From Paenibacillus phyllosphaerae (GTDB lineage Bacteria > Bacillota > Bacilli > Paenibacillales > Paenibacillaceae), in contig NZ_JACHXK010000015.1 in assembly GCF_014192105.1 (NCBI RefSeq), forward strand, positions 1 through 64,000: a DNA stretch of 64,000 bases. The letters run 5' to 3'. A program made the translations under genes and the position numbers. The notes beneath the pieces are model-generated. The model had not been told where the DNA came from and did no database searches. It was given only the letters and a program-made list of their open reading frames with translations. Positions 16,926-25,909 of this stretch are shown piece by piece (position 1 is the first letter of the stretch; the number at the start of each line of letters is the position of its first letter).

Positions 16926-18143
16926 TTATTGAGTTGCGAAGATCCCGCTGTCGTCATAATCATCATCGAGGCTGATGTCCTCATAGTAAGTCCAATGGCC
17001 ATTCGAGTAATCTAGCGTAATGAGTACGTCAAATACGTAATCGCCTTCGGCTATGCCTTCCGTCGTATCGCTCCAATCCATCGTCGCATGAATAACCGCT
17101 TCCTTCTCACCGAGGAAGAGGACCCGCTCGCCAGACAGCTTGTAACGCGTCTCGGTGAGGTCGAAAAGCCCTTCGTGCATCTCTTCCCACGTCATGTCGC
17201 CGACTACCTCATCGTTCCATTCTTGGATCAACTTCGGCGAGGTATATTCCAACACCCGCTCATAATCTTCCGTGTTCAACGCTTCGTAATAAGCGTGAAG
17301 GTCATCTAGCACCGCCTGCTGCTTATCCTTCTGATTTGTTAGGATCGTTGCTGCCAATTGATCAGCATTGGCCGGCAGCTCGGTTTGATAGAAGTACCAG
17401 TTGGTTCGGGCGATCTTCCACTGCCCGTTTTCTTTGCGAATGTGAAGCGTGCATTTGCTCTCCACTTCCAGAACGTCCGTAATATTCGTGTACGTCACCC
17501 ATATGACGGCTTCATCGAATGACATCCATTTCCTTTTGGTGATGTCTGCCTTGAACTGCCGGGTCGGGACCTCGCTTACCCGCTGGTTCGCCTCATAATC
17601 GTAAGAGAGATTGTAGTAGGCTAGCTCCATATTATCGGACGTCAAATATTTGGGGCTAAACGAACCGTAATAGTTCGTCATAAGCGCCTGAATCGCCCCC
17701 TCTTGACCGAGACCATAGTATGTCATACGCAAGGTTGAAGATGGCTTATCGTAATAGACCGAATAACCGGCAAGCTCTCCGACGGTTCGGACCGGCAGAT
17801 AAGTCTGACCGTTAATGACGGGAATCGGACCATCTAGATAATGAAGCTTACCGTCGAATTCCAACAGGTAGCTGCCGGCGGAGAAAGAGAGCTTGGATTC
17901 TCCTAGCGTTCCCGACATCACCTTGGTTTGCGCGTCGTACCCGACTTTGAAGCCTACTGCTTCGAACAGGAGGCGATAAGGTGCATACATGACGCCAGAC
18001 CGCAGAATCGGGTTTGCCCCTTCGATTCGCTTTCCGTTGACAATCAGCTGAATCGGCTTCTCCGCGGCTGCCGCAGCCGTGATATCAGTCAGCGTAAATA
18101 CCAAACAGAGACTAAGCAGAAGACTTGTAAGTTTTGCCCTCAT
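16926..18143 (-). CDS. Secreted stalk-domain (copper amine oxidase N-terminal-like) protein
   Basis: 405 residues with a clear signal peptide (about 1-27, ending AAAAA). A copper amine oxidase N1-type stalk domain follows (about 30-140), marked by LIVNGKRI, YAPYRLLFEAVGF and TYLPVRTVGELAGY. The rest (about 145-400) holds two NTF2/SnoaL-like stretches with aromatic-rich strands. Such proteins are abundant at the surface of Paenibacillaceae. No catalytic motif is seen, so it is probably a wall-associated protein of unknown role. It stands alone. Confidence 0.75.
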   Translation of the reverse strand: MRAKLTSLLLSLCLVFTLTDITAAAAAEKPIQLIVNGKRIEGANPILRSGVMYAPYRLLFEAVGFKVGYDAQTKVMSGTLGESKLSFSAGSYLLEFDGKLHYLDGPIPVINGQTYLPVRTVGELAGYSVYYDKPSSTLRMTYYGLGQEGAIQALMTNYYGSFSPKYLTSDNMELAYYNLSYDYEANQRVSEVPTRQFKADITKRKWMSFDEAVIWVTYTNITDVLEVESKCTLHIRKENGQWKIARTNWYFYQTELPANADQLAATILTNQKDKQQAVLDDLHAYYEALNTEDYERVLEYTSPKLIQEWNDEVVGDMTWEEMHEGLFDLTETRYKLSGERVLFLGEKEAVIHATMDWSDTTEGIAEGDYVFDVLITLDYSNGHWTYYEDISLDDDYDDSGIFATQ

Positions 18144-18310
18144 ATGACACTTCCTTTTCGTTACTTGAATCCGATATACGGCGCTCTATGATTGCTTAAT
18201 ATTATCATAACTTCCTTATATAGGGCTCTTGTTTGTTGGTTACTAGATATTTACAATTAAAATCCGGGCTAATTAACGCCGCAATCAACCATCCAAGTAG
18301 GAGGTAGAGG

Positions 18311-19099
18311 ATGCAAGAGGAATTGGCAAGGGTGAACAAGGCTGCATGGGAAACGAAGGCTTATGATGCGTGGGTACAAGCGTACGGGGAACCAAGCGAA
18401 CTGGCTGCAACATTAAAGCTCACCCACAAGCATCATTTGCGTTATTGGCTGAAATATATAGGCGATCCGAAGGGAATTAAAGTCCTTAATCTTCTTGGCT
18501 CGCATGGACGTAAGGCGATTTCCTTGGCAATGCTGGGCGCGGATGTCACCGTGGTCGACATCTCCGAGGACAACCGGTTATATGCGACGCAGGTAGCTCA
18601 AGCGGCATGTATCGAGCTCCGCTATATTTGCTCTGATGTTCTGGCAATACCGAACGAGGAGTCGCTAGGCGAATTCGATATCGTGCTCATGGAGTTCGGC
18701 GTCCTGCATTATTTTACGGACTTGAATGCGATCTTCTCGGTGGTTCGCCGCAGATTGGCCCCTCGCGGCCGGTTTATTCTGACGGACTTTCATCCTTTCG
18801 CCCGCGCTTGGCTCCGGACCGATCATCTGAAGCAGCCGACAGGCGATTATTTCGATACTGACCTGCGGGAAGGCGAAGTCGCTTTTGCGAAGTTATTGCC
18901 GGAAGATGAGCGTTCCCAGACAGGCAAGGTATTGGTGCGAAGCTGGACGGTTGGCGACATTATAGGCGCAATCGCGTCAGCAGCCCTTGTGATACGGACA
19001 TTCGAAGAAATCCCCAGCTCCGCGAACCCGATGCTTCCGGAATTCTATACGCTTGTCGCCGATCGAATCGATACAGACCTAAATCCGCTCCTTCGATGA
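18311..19099 (+). CDS. Class I SAM-dependent methyltransferase
   Basis: 262 residues with a Rossmann methyltransferase core. Motif I is VLNLLGSHGRKA (about 58-69), followed by VTVVDISEDN (ribose-binding acid), CSDVLAIP, and the post-motif FDIVLMEFGVLHYF. The ATG is preceded by AGGAGGTAGAGG. The acceptor is unknown. The C-terminal third may contribute substrate binding. It is divergent from the stalk-protein gene, with an AT-rich 167-base gap between them. Confidence 0.85.
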   Translation: MQEELARVNKAAWETKAYDAWVQAYGEPSELAATLKLTHKHHLRYWLKYIGDPKGIKVLNLLGSHGRKAISLAMLGADVTVVDISEDNRLYATQVAQAACIELRYICSDVLAIPNEESLGEFDIVLMEFGVLHYFTDLNAIFSVVRRRLAPRGRFILTDFHPFARAWLRTDHLKQPTGDYFDTDLREGEVAFAKLLPEDERSQTGKVLVRSWTVGDIIGAIASAALVIRTFEEIPSSANPMLPEFYTLVADRIDTDLNPLLR

Positions 19100-19183
19100 G
19101 TTGAAGGGGGGATTGGGGCAAGAGGCCGTTAACCACAGCGCCTTCCCGTTGATGATGGAAACTTCTGGTGGTAAGATGAGATT

Positions 19184-21325
19184 ATGTCTACGCCCATCTT
19201 AGCAACCAAAATCAATGTACCGCCGCGTCGGCCCAACACCGTTCTCCGACAACGGTTAATCGATAAGCTTCGAAATGGTTTGTATCGTAAATTAACCCTT
19301 ATCTCTGCCCCCGCCGGTTATGGCAAAACAACTCTGGTTGGCGAATGGATTGCCAACTGCGGACGGCCTGCTGCATGGCTATCACTCGAGGAAGGAGACA
19401 CCGAACTTACGCGCTTCCTGTCCTGTCTCATATCTTCCCTGCAGACACTTGACGAGAAGATCGGAGAGGGCGTTCTCACGGTCCTTCAATCGCCCGGGCC
19501 GCCGAATACGGAGTCGATGCTAGCGGCGCTTCTTCAGGAGGCCGCCGATTTGGCACCTTTCATACTCGTCCTGGACGATTATCACACCGCACATTCGAAG
19601 CCCATCGAAGAGGCTGTTACCTTCCTGCTCGACCATCTTCCCGCATCCATTCACCTGGCGATGATTACCCGTGAGGATCCGCTTATTCCCTTGGCCCGGT
19701 TAAGGGCTCGTGACCAGTTAACCGAGTTGCGCGCAGCCGACTTAAGATTTAGCTCTTCCGAGATCGTAGGATTCCTAAACGGGGTCATGGGACTTGATCT
19801 CCCCACGGACCAAATAGTCGCGCTCGCTTCTCGTACGGAAGGCTGGATTGCCGGCTTGCAATTGGCCGCGCTCTCGATACAGGGCGATCATGGGACGGAT
19901 CGGTTCATGCAGTCCATCGCTGGCAGTCACCATTTCGTCCTGGATTATTTGGTGGAAGAGGTCCTGCTTCGGCAACCGGAATCCGTTCAATCGTTCTTGA
20001 TGCAGACTTCGATTCTCGACCGCCTGAGCGATTCCCTTGTCGATGCTGTCGTTCCCGATCCCGCGACGTCGGGCAAGCAACGGCTGCTTGATCTGGAACG
20101 TCAGAACTTGTTCGTCATTCCCTTGGATCATGAACGGCGGTGGTATCGCTACCATCACTTGTTTGCCGAATCCTTGCAGAGGCGGTTGCAGGATCATCTC
20201 GATAGAGGCGGTATCGCGGAATTGCATGGAAGGGCAAGTACGTGGTACGAAAGCCACGGCTTCGAGATCGAAGCTTTTCGTCATGCGACAGAATCGGTTG
20301 ATCTGGCACGTGCCGCGCGTCTGCTTGAAGGCGATGGGATGCCGCTGCATCTTCGAGGGGCAGCGGAGCTTTCGCTGAAATGGCTGGAATCGCTGCCTGT
20401 CGCGGAACTGGATGCCAGACCCTCGTTGTGGGTGATGTACGGCTCCGTATTGCTGATAACGGGTAAGCCAACGCACGTCGAACAGAAGCTGCGAGCGGCC
20501 GAGGCAGCGCTGGGAGGCGTCGATCAGGACGTCCGGATTCGAGATCTGTTCGGTCTGATTGCCGCAACCCGTGCAGCGGTTGCCTCGTTAATGTTGGCCG
20601 TTAAACCTTATGGCGCTCAGCTGAAATTACAGGCAGCCGAAGCGTCGATGCAAATGACGGTACATGACGATAAGACCGATGACCTGATCGGCCTGATTGC
20701 CCCTGCGAAGGAGGCTTGGGTGGACGAAAGCCAAGAGATTGCCCAAGTGATTACACAAGCCAGCCGCGCATTAGAATACCTTCGCCCGGATAATTACCAT
20801 GTGCGGACATCGGCCGCATGGATGCTCGGCGTCGCGTGCCAGCGGCGGGGAGACCATGACGGAGCTCGCAAGGCTTATAACGAAGTTATTGCATACAGTC
20901 ACATGTTGGGCCACCAACTGATGGCTGTCCTGTCTCTTATCGGGCTCGGCCAAATAGAAGAAGCGGACAATAGCCCTCGCGTGGCGGAGGACTGTTACGA
21001 AGAAGCTCTTCGGTTAGCCGGCGATCTGCCGCTTCCGGCACTTCGCGAAGCGCGGGCTAGTCTGGAGCGCGTACGTAAGAACCTTAGGCCTGAATTGAAA
21101 GGCGGCCTGGTCGAGCCGCTATCCAGGCGCGAACTCGAGGTGCTGGCGCTCATCGCCAAGGGACTGTCCAACCGGGACATCGGCGAGCGACTCTTCTTGG
21201 CCGTGGACACGGTCAAAGGGCACAACCGCAGAATTTTCGAGAAACTCGGGGTGCAAAGACGCACGGAAGCGATTGCCCGTGCCCAGGAGTTGAATCTGCT
21301 CCCAGACCCGCACAAACCACACTAA
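19184..21325 (+). CDS. MalT-like LuxR family ATP-dependent regulator
   Basis: 713 residues. The N-terminal STAND-type NTPase carries Walker A with Lys48 (APAGYGKTT, 42-50) and Walker B-like LVLDDYH. A TPR-like helical sensor follows, then a LuxR helix-turn-helix from about 645 (LSRRELEVLALIAKGLSNRDIGERL). It is shorter than classic MalT (about 900 residues), mainly in the helical sensor. There are no maltose genes nearby. The DUF4386 membrane gene 67 bases downstream is a plausible target or partner. The start ATG 19184 has only a weak ribosome binding site. Confidence 0.85.
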   Translation: MSTPILATKINVPPRRPNTVLRQRLIDKLRNGLYRKLTLISAPAGYGKTTLVGEWIANCGRPAAWLSLEEGDTELTRFLSCLISSLQTLDEKIGEGVLTVLQSPGPPNTESMLAALLQEAADLAPFILVLDDYHTAHSKPIEEAVTFLLDHLPASIHLAMITREDPLIPLARLRARDQLTELRAADLRFSSSEIVGFLNGVMGLDLPTDQIVALASRTEGWIAGLQLAALSIQGDHGTDRFMQSIAGSHHFVLDYLVEEVLLRQPESVQSFLMQTSILDRLSDSLVDAVVPDPATSGKQRLLDLERQNLFVIPLDHERRWYRYHHLFAESLQRRLQDHLDRGGIAELHGRASTWYESHGFEIEAFRHATESVDLARAARLLEGDGMPLHLRGAAELSLKWLESLPVAELDARPSLWVMYGSVLLITGKPTHVEQKLRAAEAALGGVDQDVRIRDLFGLIAATRAAVASLMLAVKPYGAQLKLQAAEASMQMTVHDDKTDDLIGLIAPAKEAWVDESQEIAQVITQASRALEYLRPDNYHVRTSAAWMLGVACQRRGDHDGARKAYNEVIAYSHMLGHQLMAVLSLIGLGQIEEADNSPRVAEDCYEEALRLAGDLPLPALREARASLERVRKNLRPELKGGLVEPLSRRELEVLALIAKGLSNRDIGERLFLAVDTVKGHNRRIFEKLGVQRRTEAIARAQELNLLPDPHKPH

Positions 21326-21345
21326 AGTGTCTACGGTCCCTCATT

Positions 21346-21383
21346 TCCCTTCGCTATAATTTTGGTAACATGAGCGAAGGGGA
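21346..21383 (+). promoter_or_regulatory. -10 box flanked by an inverted repeat (likely operator)
   Basis: TATAAT (21355-21360) abuts the left arm of the inverted repeat TCCCTTCGCT (21346-21355) / AGCGAAGGGG (21373-21382). The right arm also contains the ribosome binding site of the next gene. The dyad around the -10 box suggests a repressor site. No clear -35 box is seen. Confidence 0.4.
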
Positions 21384-21391
21384 GATTAGGT

Positions 21392-22045
21392 GTGGATAAC
21401 ATGGCAAGGATGGCAGGGGTACTTTTTCTAGTGTCGACGGTGGTTTTCTTAATCGGGAGCGGGTTACTGAATCCCGTTCTCCAACGGCCCGAATTTCTCG
21501 CTGATCTATATTCGGATCGAACAAAGGTAGTCGGCGGATTGATGTTGGAGCTGATTAACGCTATAGCGGTTGCGGGGATTGCGATGCTGCTGTACCCGGC
21601 GTTAAAAAAGCATAACGAGGCGTTCGCGCTCGGATACTTCGGTTCCCGGATGCTTGAGTCCGCCATTCTAATCATCAGCCTAGTTGGTCCGATCGTACTC
21701 ATCGCGTTCAGCGAAGATTATATGGCGGCGGAAGCTTCCGGGCGTCCTTTGTTCCAAACAATAGCCAATATTGCGGTAGATGCGCATTTTATGCTCTTCG
21801 AACTGGCTATGGTCGTGCTAAGCCTCGGCAGCTTATTATTCTGCCATGTGCTGTACCGCGCCAAGCTGGTTCCGCGATTTTTGCCCATTATCGGTTTCAT
21901 CGGGTACATCGGATTGTTAACCAGCAGTTGTCTGGCAATCGCCGGTCATGATATCGGCAGCGTTCTGTATATCCCGGGGGCGATATTTGAGATTCTTCTC
22001 CCGCTCTGGCTCATCGTGAAGGGATTTAATCCGCGGGCGGTGTAA
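21392..22045 (+). CDS. DUF4386 family membrane protein
   Basis: 217 residues with about six membrane segments, matching the DUF4386 pattern (start MARMAGVLFLVSTVVFL, later LYPALKKHNEAFALGYFGSRMLES). The GTG start at 21392 follows GAAGGGGA. Function of the family is unknown. It lies just behind the MalT-like regulator, a neighbourhood in which DUF4386 genes are often found, but has its own promoter candidate. Confidence 0.8.
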   Translation: MDNMARMAGVLFLVSTVVFLIGSGLLNPVLQRPEFLADLYSDRTKVVGGLMLELINAIAVAGIAMLLYPALKKHNEAFALGYFGSRMLESAILIISLVGPIVLIAFSEDYMAAEASGRPLFQTIANIAVDAHFMLFELAMVVLSLGSLLFCHVLYRAKLVPRFLPIIGFIGYIGLLTSSCLAIAGHDIGSVLYIPGAIFEILLPLWLIVKGFNPRAV

Positions 22046-22058
22046 CTTGTTCGGGCTG

Positions 22059-22481
22059 CTAAAGGGGGATGCGGCTGAAATAAGGTCCAAGCCAGTCCTT
22101 CTCGTGCGTAATCACCAAAGTCCAGCTAAAGTCGGCCGAAACGATATAGATATCCGATTGGTTGTTCACATCGTCGATGGTCAGATTGGCTGCATGCTCA
22201 AGCCGTAATGCATAATCCGAATGTTGATAAAAAAGAAAACAGGGCCCTTTAGATTCGTGCATGAATGCTTGCACGGCCTCTTCCTTCTCCAGACAGTCTG
22301 TTCGACGATAGCTGAACAGATGCCACAGATAGCCGCCGTCACCATTGAGGAATATGTTCTCCTTGTCTTGCTCGCTCAGATGAGCTGCAAAATGAGCTTC
22401 CCATTGCGAACGCAGATAACCACCCCAGATCGGAATCTCAAGCACTCGCATTTTCTTCTTCAGCCGTTCAGTAATCACCAT
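22059..22481 (-). CDS. DUF4275 family protein
   Basis: 140 residues. ATG 22481 is preceded by GGAGGATC; the frame extends eight codons further without support. The layout (VLEIPIWGGYLRSQWEAHFAAHL, GYLWHLFSYRRTDCLEKEEA, FYQHSDYALRLEHA, DIYIVSADFSWTLVITHE) fits DUF4275, a small Bacillales family of unknown function. Soluble, no signal peptide. Convergent with the DUF4386 gene. Confidence 0.75.
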   Translation of the reverse strand: MVITERLKKKMRVLEIPIWGGYLRSQWEAHFAAHLSEQDKENIFLNGDGGYLWHLFSYRRTDCLEKEEAVQAFMHESKGPCFLFYQHSDYALRLEHAANLTIDDVNNQSDIYIVSADFSWTLVITHEKDWLGPYFSRIPL

Positions 22482-22600
22482 GATGAGGATCCTCCGTAAA
22501 CACAATCTATGGAACTATCATATTAAATATTAACAGCGAGGTTTCGTTAATAGTAGAAGTCAGTCTTTAACAAGTTCAAATGAAGTAGGTGCGGTGCAAC

Positions 22601-22888
22601 ATGCTATCCAGAATTCACCCTTATTACTATTTAGGCGGATTTTTCGGCGGGGTGCTCGGGTATATCATATCGAAAATTTATCAAATTTGGGCGATTGTTT
22701 ACCGCGAGAGTCAATTCGATGTCAATATGACTAGCTCTTGGCCTTCAGGTTCACCGCCACTATGGATTACCGCGACAGAACATCCCATGCGGTTTTCTTT
22801 TTGGATGGTACTTATTTATATCATTATTGGCGTTGTCTCCACGATCATCTTATTAAATCGTTCCAACGCTAACAAGGTGAATGAATGA
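22601..22888 (+). CDS. Small two-pass membrane protein
   Basis: 95 residues, family not recognised. Two hydrophobic segments (YYYLGGFFGGVLGYIIS near the start and FWMVLIYIIIGVVSTIILL near the end) flank an extracellular-looking loop. ATG 22601 follows AGTAGGTG; a GTG at 22589 is the alternative. More AT-rich than its surroundings. No functional clue from neighbours. Confidence 0.6.
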   Translation: MLSRIHPYYYLGGFFGGVLGYIISKIYQIWAIVYRESQFDVNMTSSWPSGSPPLWITATEHPMRFSFWMVLIYIIIGVVSTIILLNRSNANKVNE

Positions 22889-23019
22889 TAATTACACCGG
22901 TGCTCACCATACCAAACGAAACATGCATGCCCTTAAAGTTGTATGCTGCAAACGTTTAACCCTCTTAATGGCTCACTAAGAGGATCTATGAATCTAAGGC
23001 GCTGAAAGCGAGGCGGAGT

Positions 23020-23448
23020 ATGGCGAATAAACCCGTTATTGCATTAGGGACCGAAGAGGAAAGTGCCTATATTCGGAACCGATTGATAGCTTTTAATGCG
23101 GAACATGTTCCCGAAGCATTAAGCTCACGTTACGAAGAAATCAATTTAAGCCTCAAAGATGACAACGGCCAGGTGGTTGGCGGCATGCTGTCTACGCTGT
23201 GCTGGAATTGGATTGAGGTCGATATTCTGTGGGTCGACGAGTCTCGCAGAGGATTGGGATACGGGACATATTTATTGCAGGAGATTGAACGGATCGCAAG
23301 AGAAAAAGGATGCACGATGATCAAACTCAACACGTTCAGCTTCCAGGCCCCGGAATTTTACCGGAAGCAGGGATACGAGCAAATTGCAGTGATCCATGAT
23401 GCACCGACCGGGAGCAGCCATTATTATTTCAAGAAAGCGATTCGCTGA
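23020..23448 (+). CDS. GNAT family N-acetyltransferase
   Basis: 142 residues, a complete single GNAT domain. It has strand IEVDILWVDESRRGLGYGTYLLQ with the acetyl-CoA loop RRGLGYG, followed by FYRKQGYEQ. GAGGCGGAG precedes the ATG. The acceptor is unknown. It lies 27 bases before the ECF sigma gene, so the two may share a transcript. Confidence 0.85.
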   Translation: MANKPVIALGTEEESAYIRNRLIAFNAEHVPEALSSRYEEINLSLKDDNGQVVGGMLSTLCWNWIEVDILWVDESRRGLGYGTYLLQEIERIAREKGCTMIKLNTFSFQAPEFYRKQGYEQIAVIHDAPTGSSHYYFKKAIR

Positions 23449-23475
23449 GAAATGACTGCCGATTGGAGGGGGACT

Positions 23476-24459
23476 ATGACGGAGATTCACCTGAATAACA
23501 GTTCTGCTTCCAGCATCTCTGAGACGAATCTTGTCGTGGCTGCGACCGGCGGCGATATGGAAGCTTTCGCGGAGCTGGTTCGCATCTATACCAATGCGGT
23601 ATGCGCAATCGCTTATGACCTGCTGCGGGACTACCATCTTGCTCAGGATATCGCGCAAGAAACGTTCGTGAAAGCTCACCGTAATCTGACGAGCCTCCGG
23701 CATCCCGAGAAATTCGGCAGTTGGCTGTATGCCATCGCGCTCCGCCAATCCATTGACCACAAGCGATCCATAGCCCGCAAAATCCAGATGCAAGAGGAGC
23801 TCGGGCAGCTTGCGCTCCGAGAAGAGAGACGGTACGCGGAGGATGGGATGATTCGGCATGAAATGAGTCTGGATGTTAAGCAAGCGTTGGAGCAGCTCGA
23901 TCAGACGAGCCGCACCATCCTGCTGTCTTACTACGTGAGCGAAATCAAGATGCCCGAAATCGCGCGGATGCTCAATCTGTCGGTGGCGGCTGTCGAAAGC
24001 CGAATGAGGCGGAGCCGCAACCTATTGAAGGAGAGGCATTTGTCGGATTGGGCCGCGTATTTTCGAAGGCACGAAGCTACCGACAAGCTGGTGGGCCCAG
24101 TCATGGAAAGACTGGTCAAACAAGCCGGTCAATTCTATCTTCCGGTTTCGAACAGAGCCCGCTCGAAGGAATGGTTCGTCCGCGTCCTCGGCCTATCGCT
24201 CGACCACAATGGGCATGTTATGCTGCCGTCGGGACATTGCCTCTTCTTGATCGAAGTGAGCGAAGCGGTCCTTCAGGAACGTTCTTCGTCCAAGAATACG
24301 GGTCTCGTCTTTATGATCGACGACGCGGATCATTTTCGGCAGGCGATGGAAGAACAAGGTGTTCCGACGTTCCGGGAGACCATACAAGGAACCGGTCAGG
24401 TGCAGATCCTTTTCTATGACCCCGACGGCAATCGTTACGGTGCATGCTCGCTAACCTAA
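23476..24459 (+). CDS. ECF-type sigma factor fused to a VOC (glyoxalase-like) domain
   Basis: 327 residues. ATG 23476 follows GGAGGGGG. Residues 20-95 form sigma region 2 (DYHLAQDIAQETFVKAH, FGSWLYAIALR). Residues 130-185 form region 4 (LDQTSRTILLSYYVSEIKMPEIARML). Residues about 215-325 form a VOC fold (FYLPVSNRARSKEWFVRVLGL through FYDPDGNRYGA). The usual VOC metal ligands, an early His and a late Glu, are absent, so the domain is more likely a ligand sensor than an enzyme. No anti-sigma gene is nearby. A stand-alone VOC gene follows 75 bases later and is the best candidate partner. Confidence 0.87.
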   Translation: MTEIHLNNSSASSISETNLVVAATGGDMEAFAELVRIYTNAVCAIAYDLLRDYHLAQDIAQETFVKAHRNLTSLRHPEKFGSWLYAIALRQSIDHKRSIARKIQMQEELGQLALREERRYAEDGMIRHEMSLDVKQALEQLDQTSRTILLSYYVSEIKMPEIARMLNLSVAAVESRMRRSRNLLKERHLSDWAAYFRRHEATDKLVGPVMERLVKQAGQFYLPVSNRARSKEWFVRVLGLSLDHNGHVMLPSGHCLFLIEVSEAVLQERSSSKNTGLVFMIDDADHFRQAMEEQGVPTFRETIQGTGQVQILFYDPDGNRYGACSLT

Positions 24460-24534
24460 TTTTTTTCTGTGGGCATGACGGACTTTGAACTCGTGCTTCG
24501 TCTATATGATGAATTCACATTAGGAGGGATTAAG

Positions 24535-24963
24535 TTGGAACAACAACCCGTTACGGAATCGAGGCAATCGCCTCAAACGGAGAAGTCGCCGCTTGTCAAA
24601 GGCGTCTTATGCAACTATTTGCCGGTGTCGGATCTCCCCCGGGCGAGAGCATGGTATATGCAGGCGCTAGGCTTGAAGCCGTTCGAGCGGAATGACAGCA
24701 TCTTGATCATGGGCAGCGGGCAATGGATCTTTTTCCTTGAATCGAAAGACAGGCCGAATGCCAATTTTACGACGGACAACTGGGAGGGCGACGATTTCGA
24801 GATGTTCTCCCTCACTTTCGAGACCGATGATATCGTTACGCTCCATAGCTCGCTGAGAGAGCATGGCGCGGCGGTCGAAGCGATTACGGACAATGGCTCG
24901 TGCGGCCTGCAGTTCCGGTTTAAGGATGTGGATGGCAATCGATTTAACGTCTGGCAGAATTAA
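24535..24963 (+). CDS. VOC family protein
   Basis: 142 residues, one VOC (glyoxalase/bleomycin-resistance) module: NYLPVSDLPRARAWYMQALGL at the start and FKDVDGNRFNVWQ at the end. TTG 24535 follows AGGAGGG; an upstream ATG at 24475 lacks a ribosome binding site. As in the fused domain just upstream, the His and Glu metal ligands are missing. The product may therefore bind a small molecule without catalysis. Likely co-transcribed with the sigma-VOC fusion. Confidence 0.8.
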   Translation: MEQQPVTESRQSPQTEKSPLVKGVLCNYLPVSDLPRARAWYMQALGLKPFERNDSILIMGSGQWIFFLESKDRPNANFTTDNWEGDDFEMFSLTFETDDIVTLHSSLREHGAAVEAITDNGSCGLQFRFKDVDGNRFNVWQN

Positions 24964-24996
24964 CTTGCCGGATGCAGGTGCTATTCCGTACGAACC

Positions 24997-25035
24997 AAAC
25001 AGGGGGCAGCCGATGAGGCTTGCTCCCTGTTTCAT
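24997..25035 (+). terminator. Rho-independent terminator after the VOC gene
   Basis: AAACAGGGGGCA (24997-25008) pairs with TGCTCCCTGTTT (25021-25032) with one G-U pair. The T-run is part of the stem end (GTTTC). Confidence 0.65.
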
Positions 25036-25138
25036 GGAGAGTGGAAGGATATCCTGTGCCTCATCTTGAATTCTTCTTAGGTCAAGGATTGCGATCCATG
25101 GAGACGAGAAGCGTCTACGAACGGGAGGATGAAGGACA

Positions 25139-25831
25139 GTGGTACAAGCGAAGGAGACCAATACGGCAATCATTCCGGTGCCTAAGCTGGAAGAGGATTG
25201 CTACGATTGGTGGGAACGGCACGAGCAGGTGCTGCAGGAGCAGGCTGCGATTAACCCTGAGGTGGTGCTGATCGGCGATTCCATCACGCATTTCTGGGGC
25301 GGACAACCACGGACGCCAGGAATGGAGGGGGCTCCGAATTCGTGGAATTCCGTCTTCGCCCCATACAGAGTTCTCAATCTGGGCTTCGGCTGGGACCGCA
25401 CGCAGAATGTGTTGTGGCGGCTTGATCATGGCCAGCTGAAAGGACTGTCGCCGCGTACGGTCGTCATCCTGATCGGCACGAACAATACGAGCGAAACGGA
25501 GAATGCGCGGGCGAACGAGCCGGAGGAAATCGGCGAAGGCTTGAAGGCTATATGTGACCGGGTAGAGACGCTGGTCCCGGGGGCGCGGATCGTCATTATG
25601 GCTGTTTTCCCGCGGGAACAACATCCGGATCATCCACGCCGCGAACAGATTGCCCGGATCAATTCCTTCTACGCGAAGCTGGCCGGTGAACGGAATTATA
25701 CGTTTATTGATATCGGCCCGCAATTGCTTGAGCAAGACGGTACGCTGTCTTCGGAGACGGCTCCGGACTTCTGCCATCTGACGGATCGGGGTTATCAGCA
25801 TTGGGCGGACGCGCTGCGTCAAGTTCTATAG
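25139..25831 (+). CDS. SGNH/GDSL hydrolase (PAF-acetylhydrolase-like)
   Basis: 230 residues, no signal peptide. The fold belongs to the SGNH esterases: block I IGDSIT with Ser48, block II LGFGWDRTQNV (Gly), block III GTNN, and block V DFCHLTD with Asp210 and His213. It most resembles the platelet-activating-factor acetylhydrolase beta/gamma subunit branch. It probably removes acyl groups from a lipid or sugar. GTG 25139 follows GGGAGGATGAAGGA. Single-gene unit with its own terminator. Confidence 0.85.
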   Translation: MVQAKETNTAIIPVPKLEEDCYDWWERHEQVLQEQAAINPEVVLIGDSITHFWGGQPRTPGMEGAPNSWNSVFAPYRVLNLGFGWDRTQNVLWRLDHGQLKGLSPRTVVILIGTNNTSETENARANEPEEIGEGLKAICDRVETLVPGARIVIMAVFPREQHPDHPRREQIARINSFYAKLAGERNYTFIDIGPQLLEQDGTLSSETAPDFCHLTDRGYQHWADALRQVL

Positions 25832-25847
25832 TCCACCATCGAACGTC

Positions 25848-25887
25848 AAGCCCAACAGCCTCTAATCCAGGAGCCGTTGGGCTTTTC
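25848..25887 (+). terminator. Rho-independent terminator after the SGNH hydrolase
   Basis: AAGCCCAACAGCC pairs with GGAGCCGTTGGGCTT-type sequence (core GCCCAAC/GTTGGGC) and runs into TTTTCTT. It separates convergent genes. Confidence 0.72.
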
Positions 25888-25909
25888 TTATGTCCGCACG
25901 GGTTTCGTT

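Noticed and set aside
16873-16926. Terminator between the Nudix and stalk-protein genes
   Set aside because: An imperfect hairpin (GTCAGC with GCTGAC) exists but neither strand has a T-run, so I did not call it.
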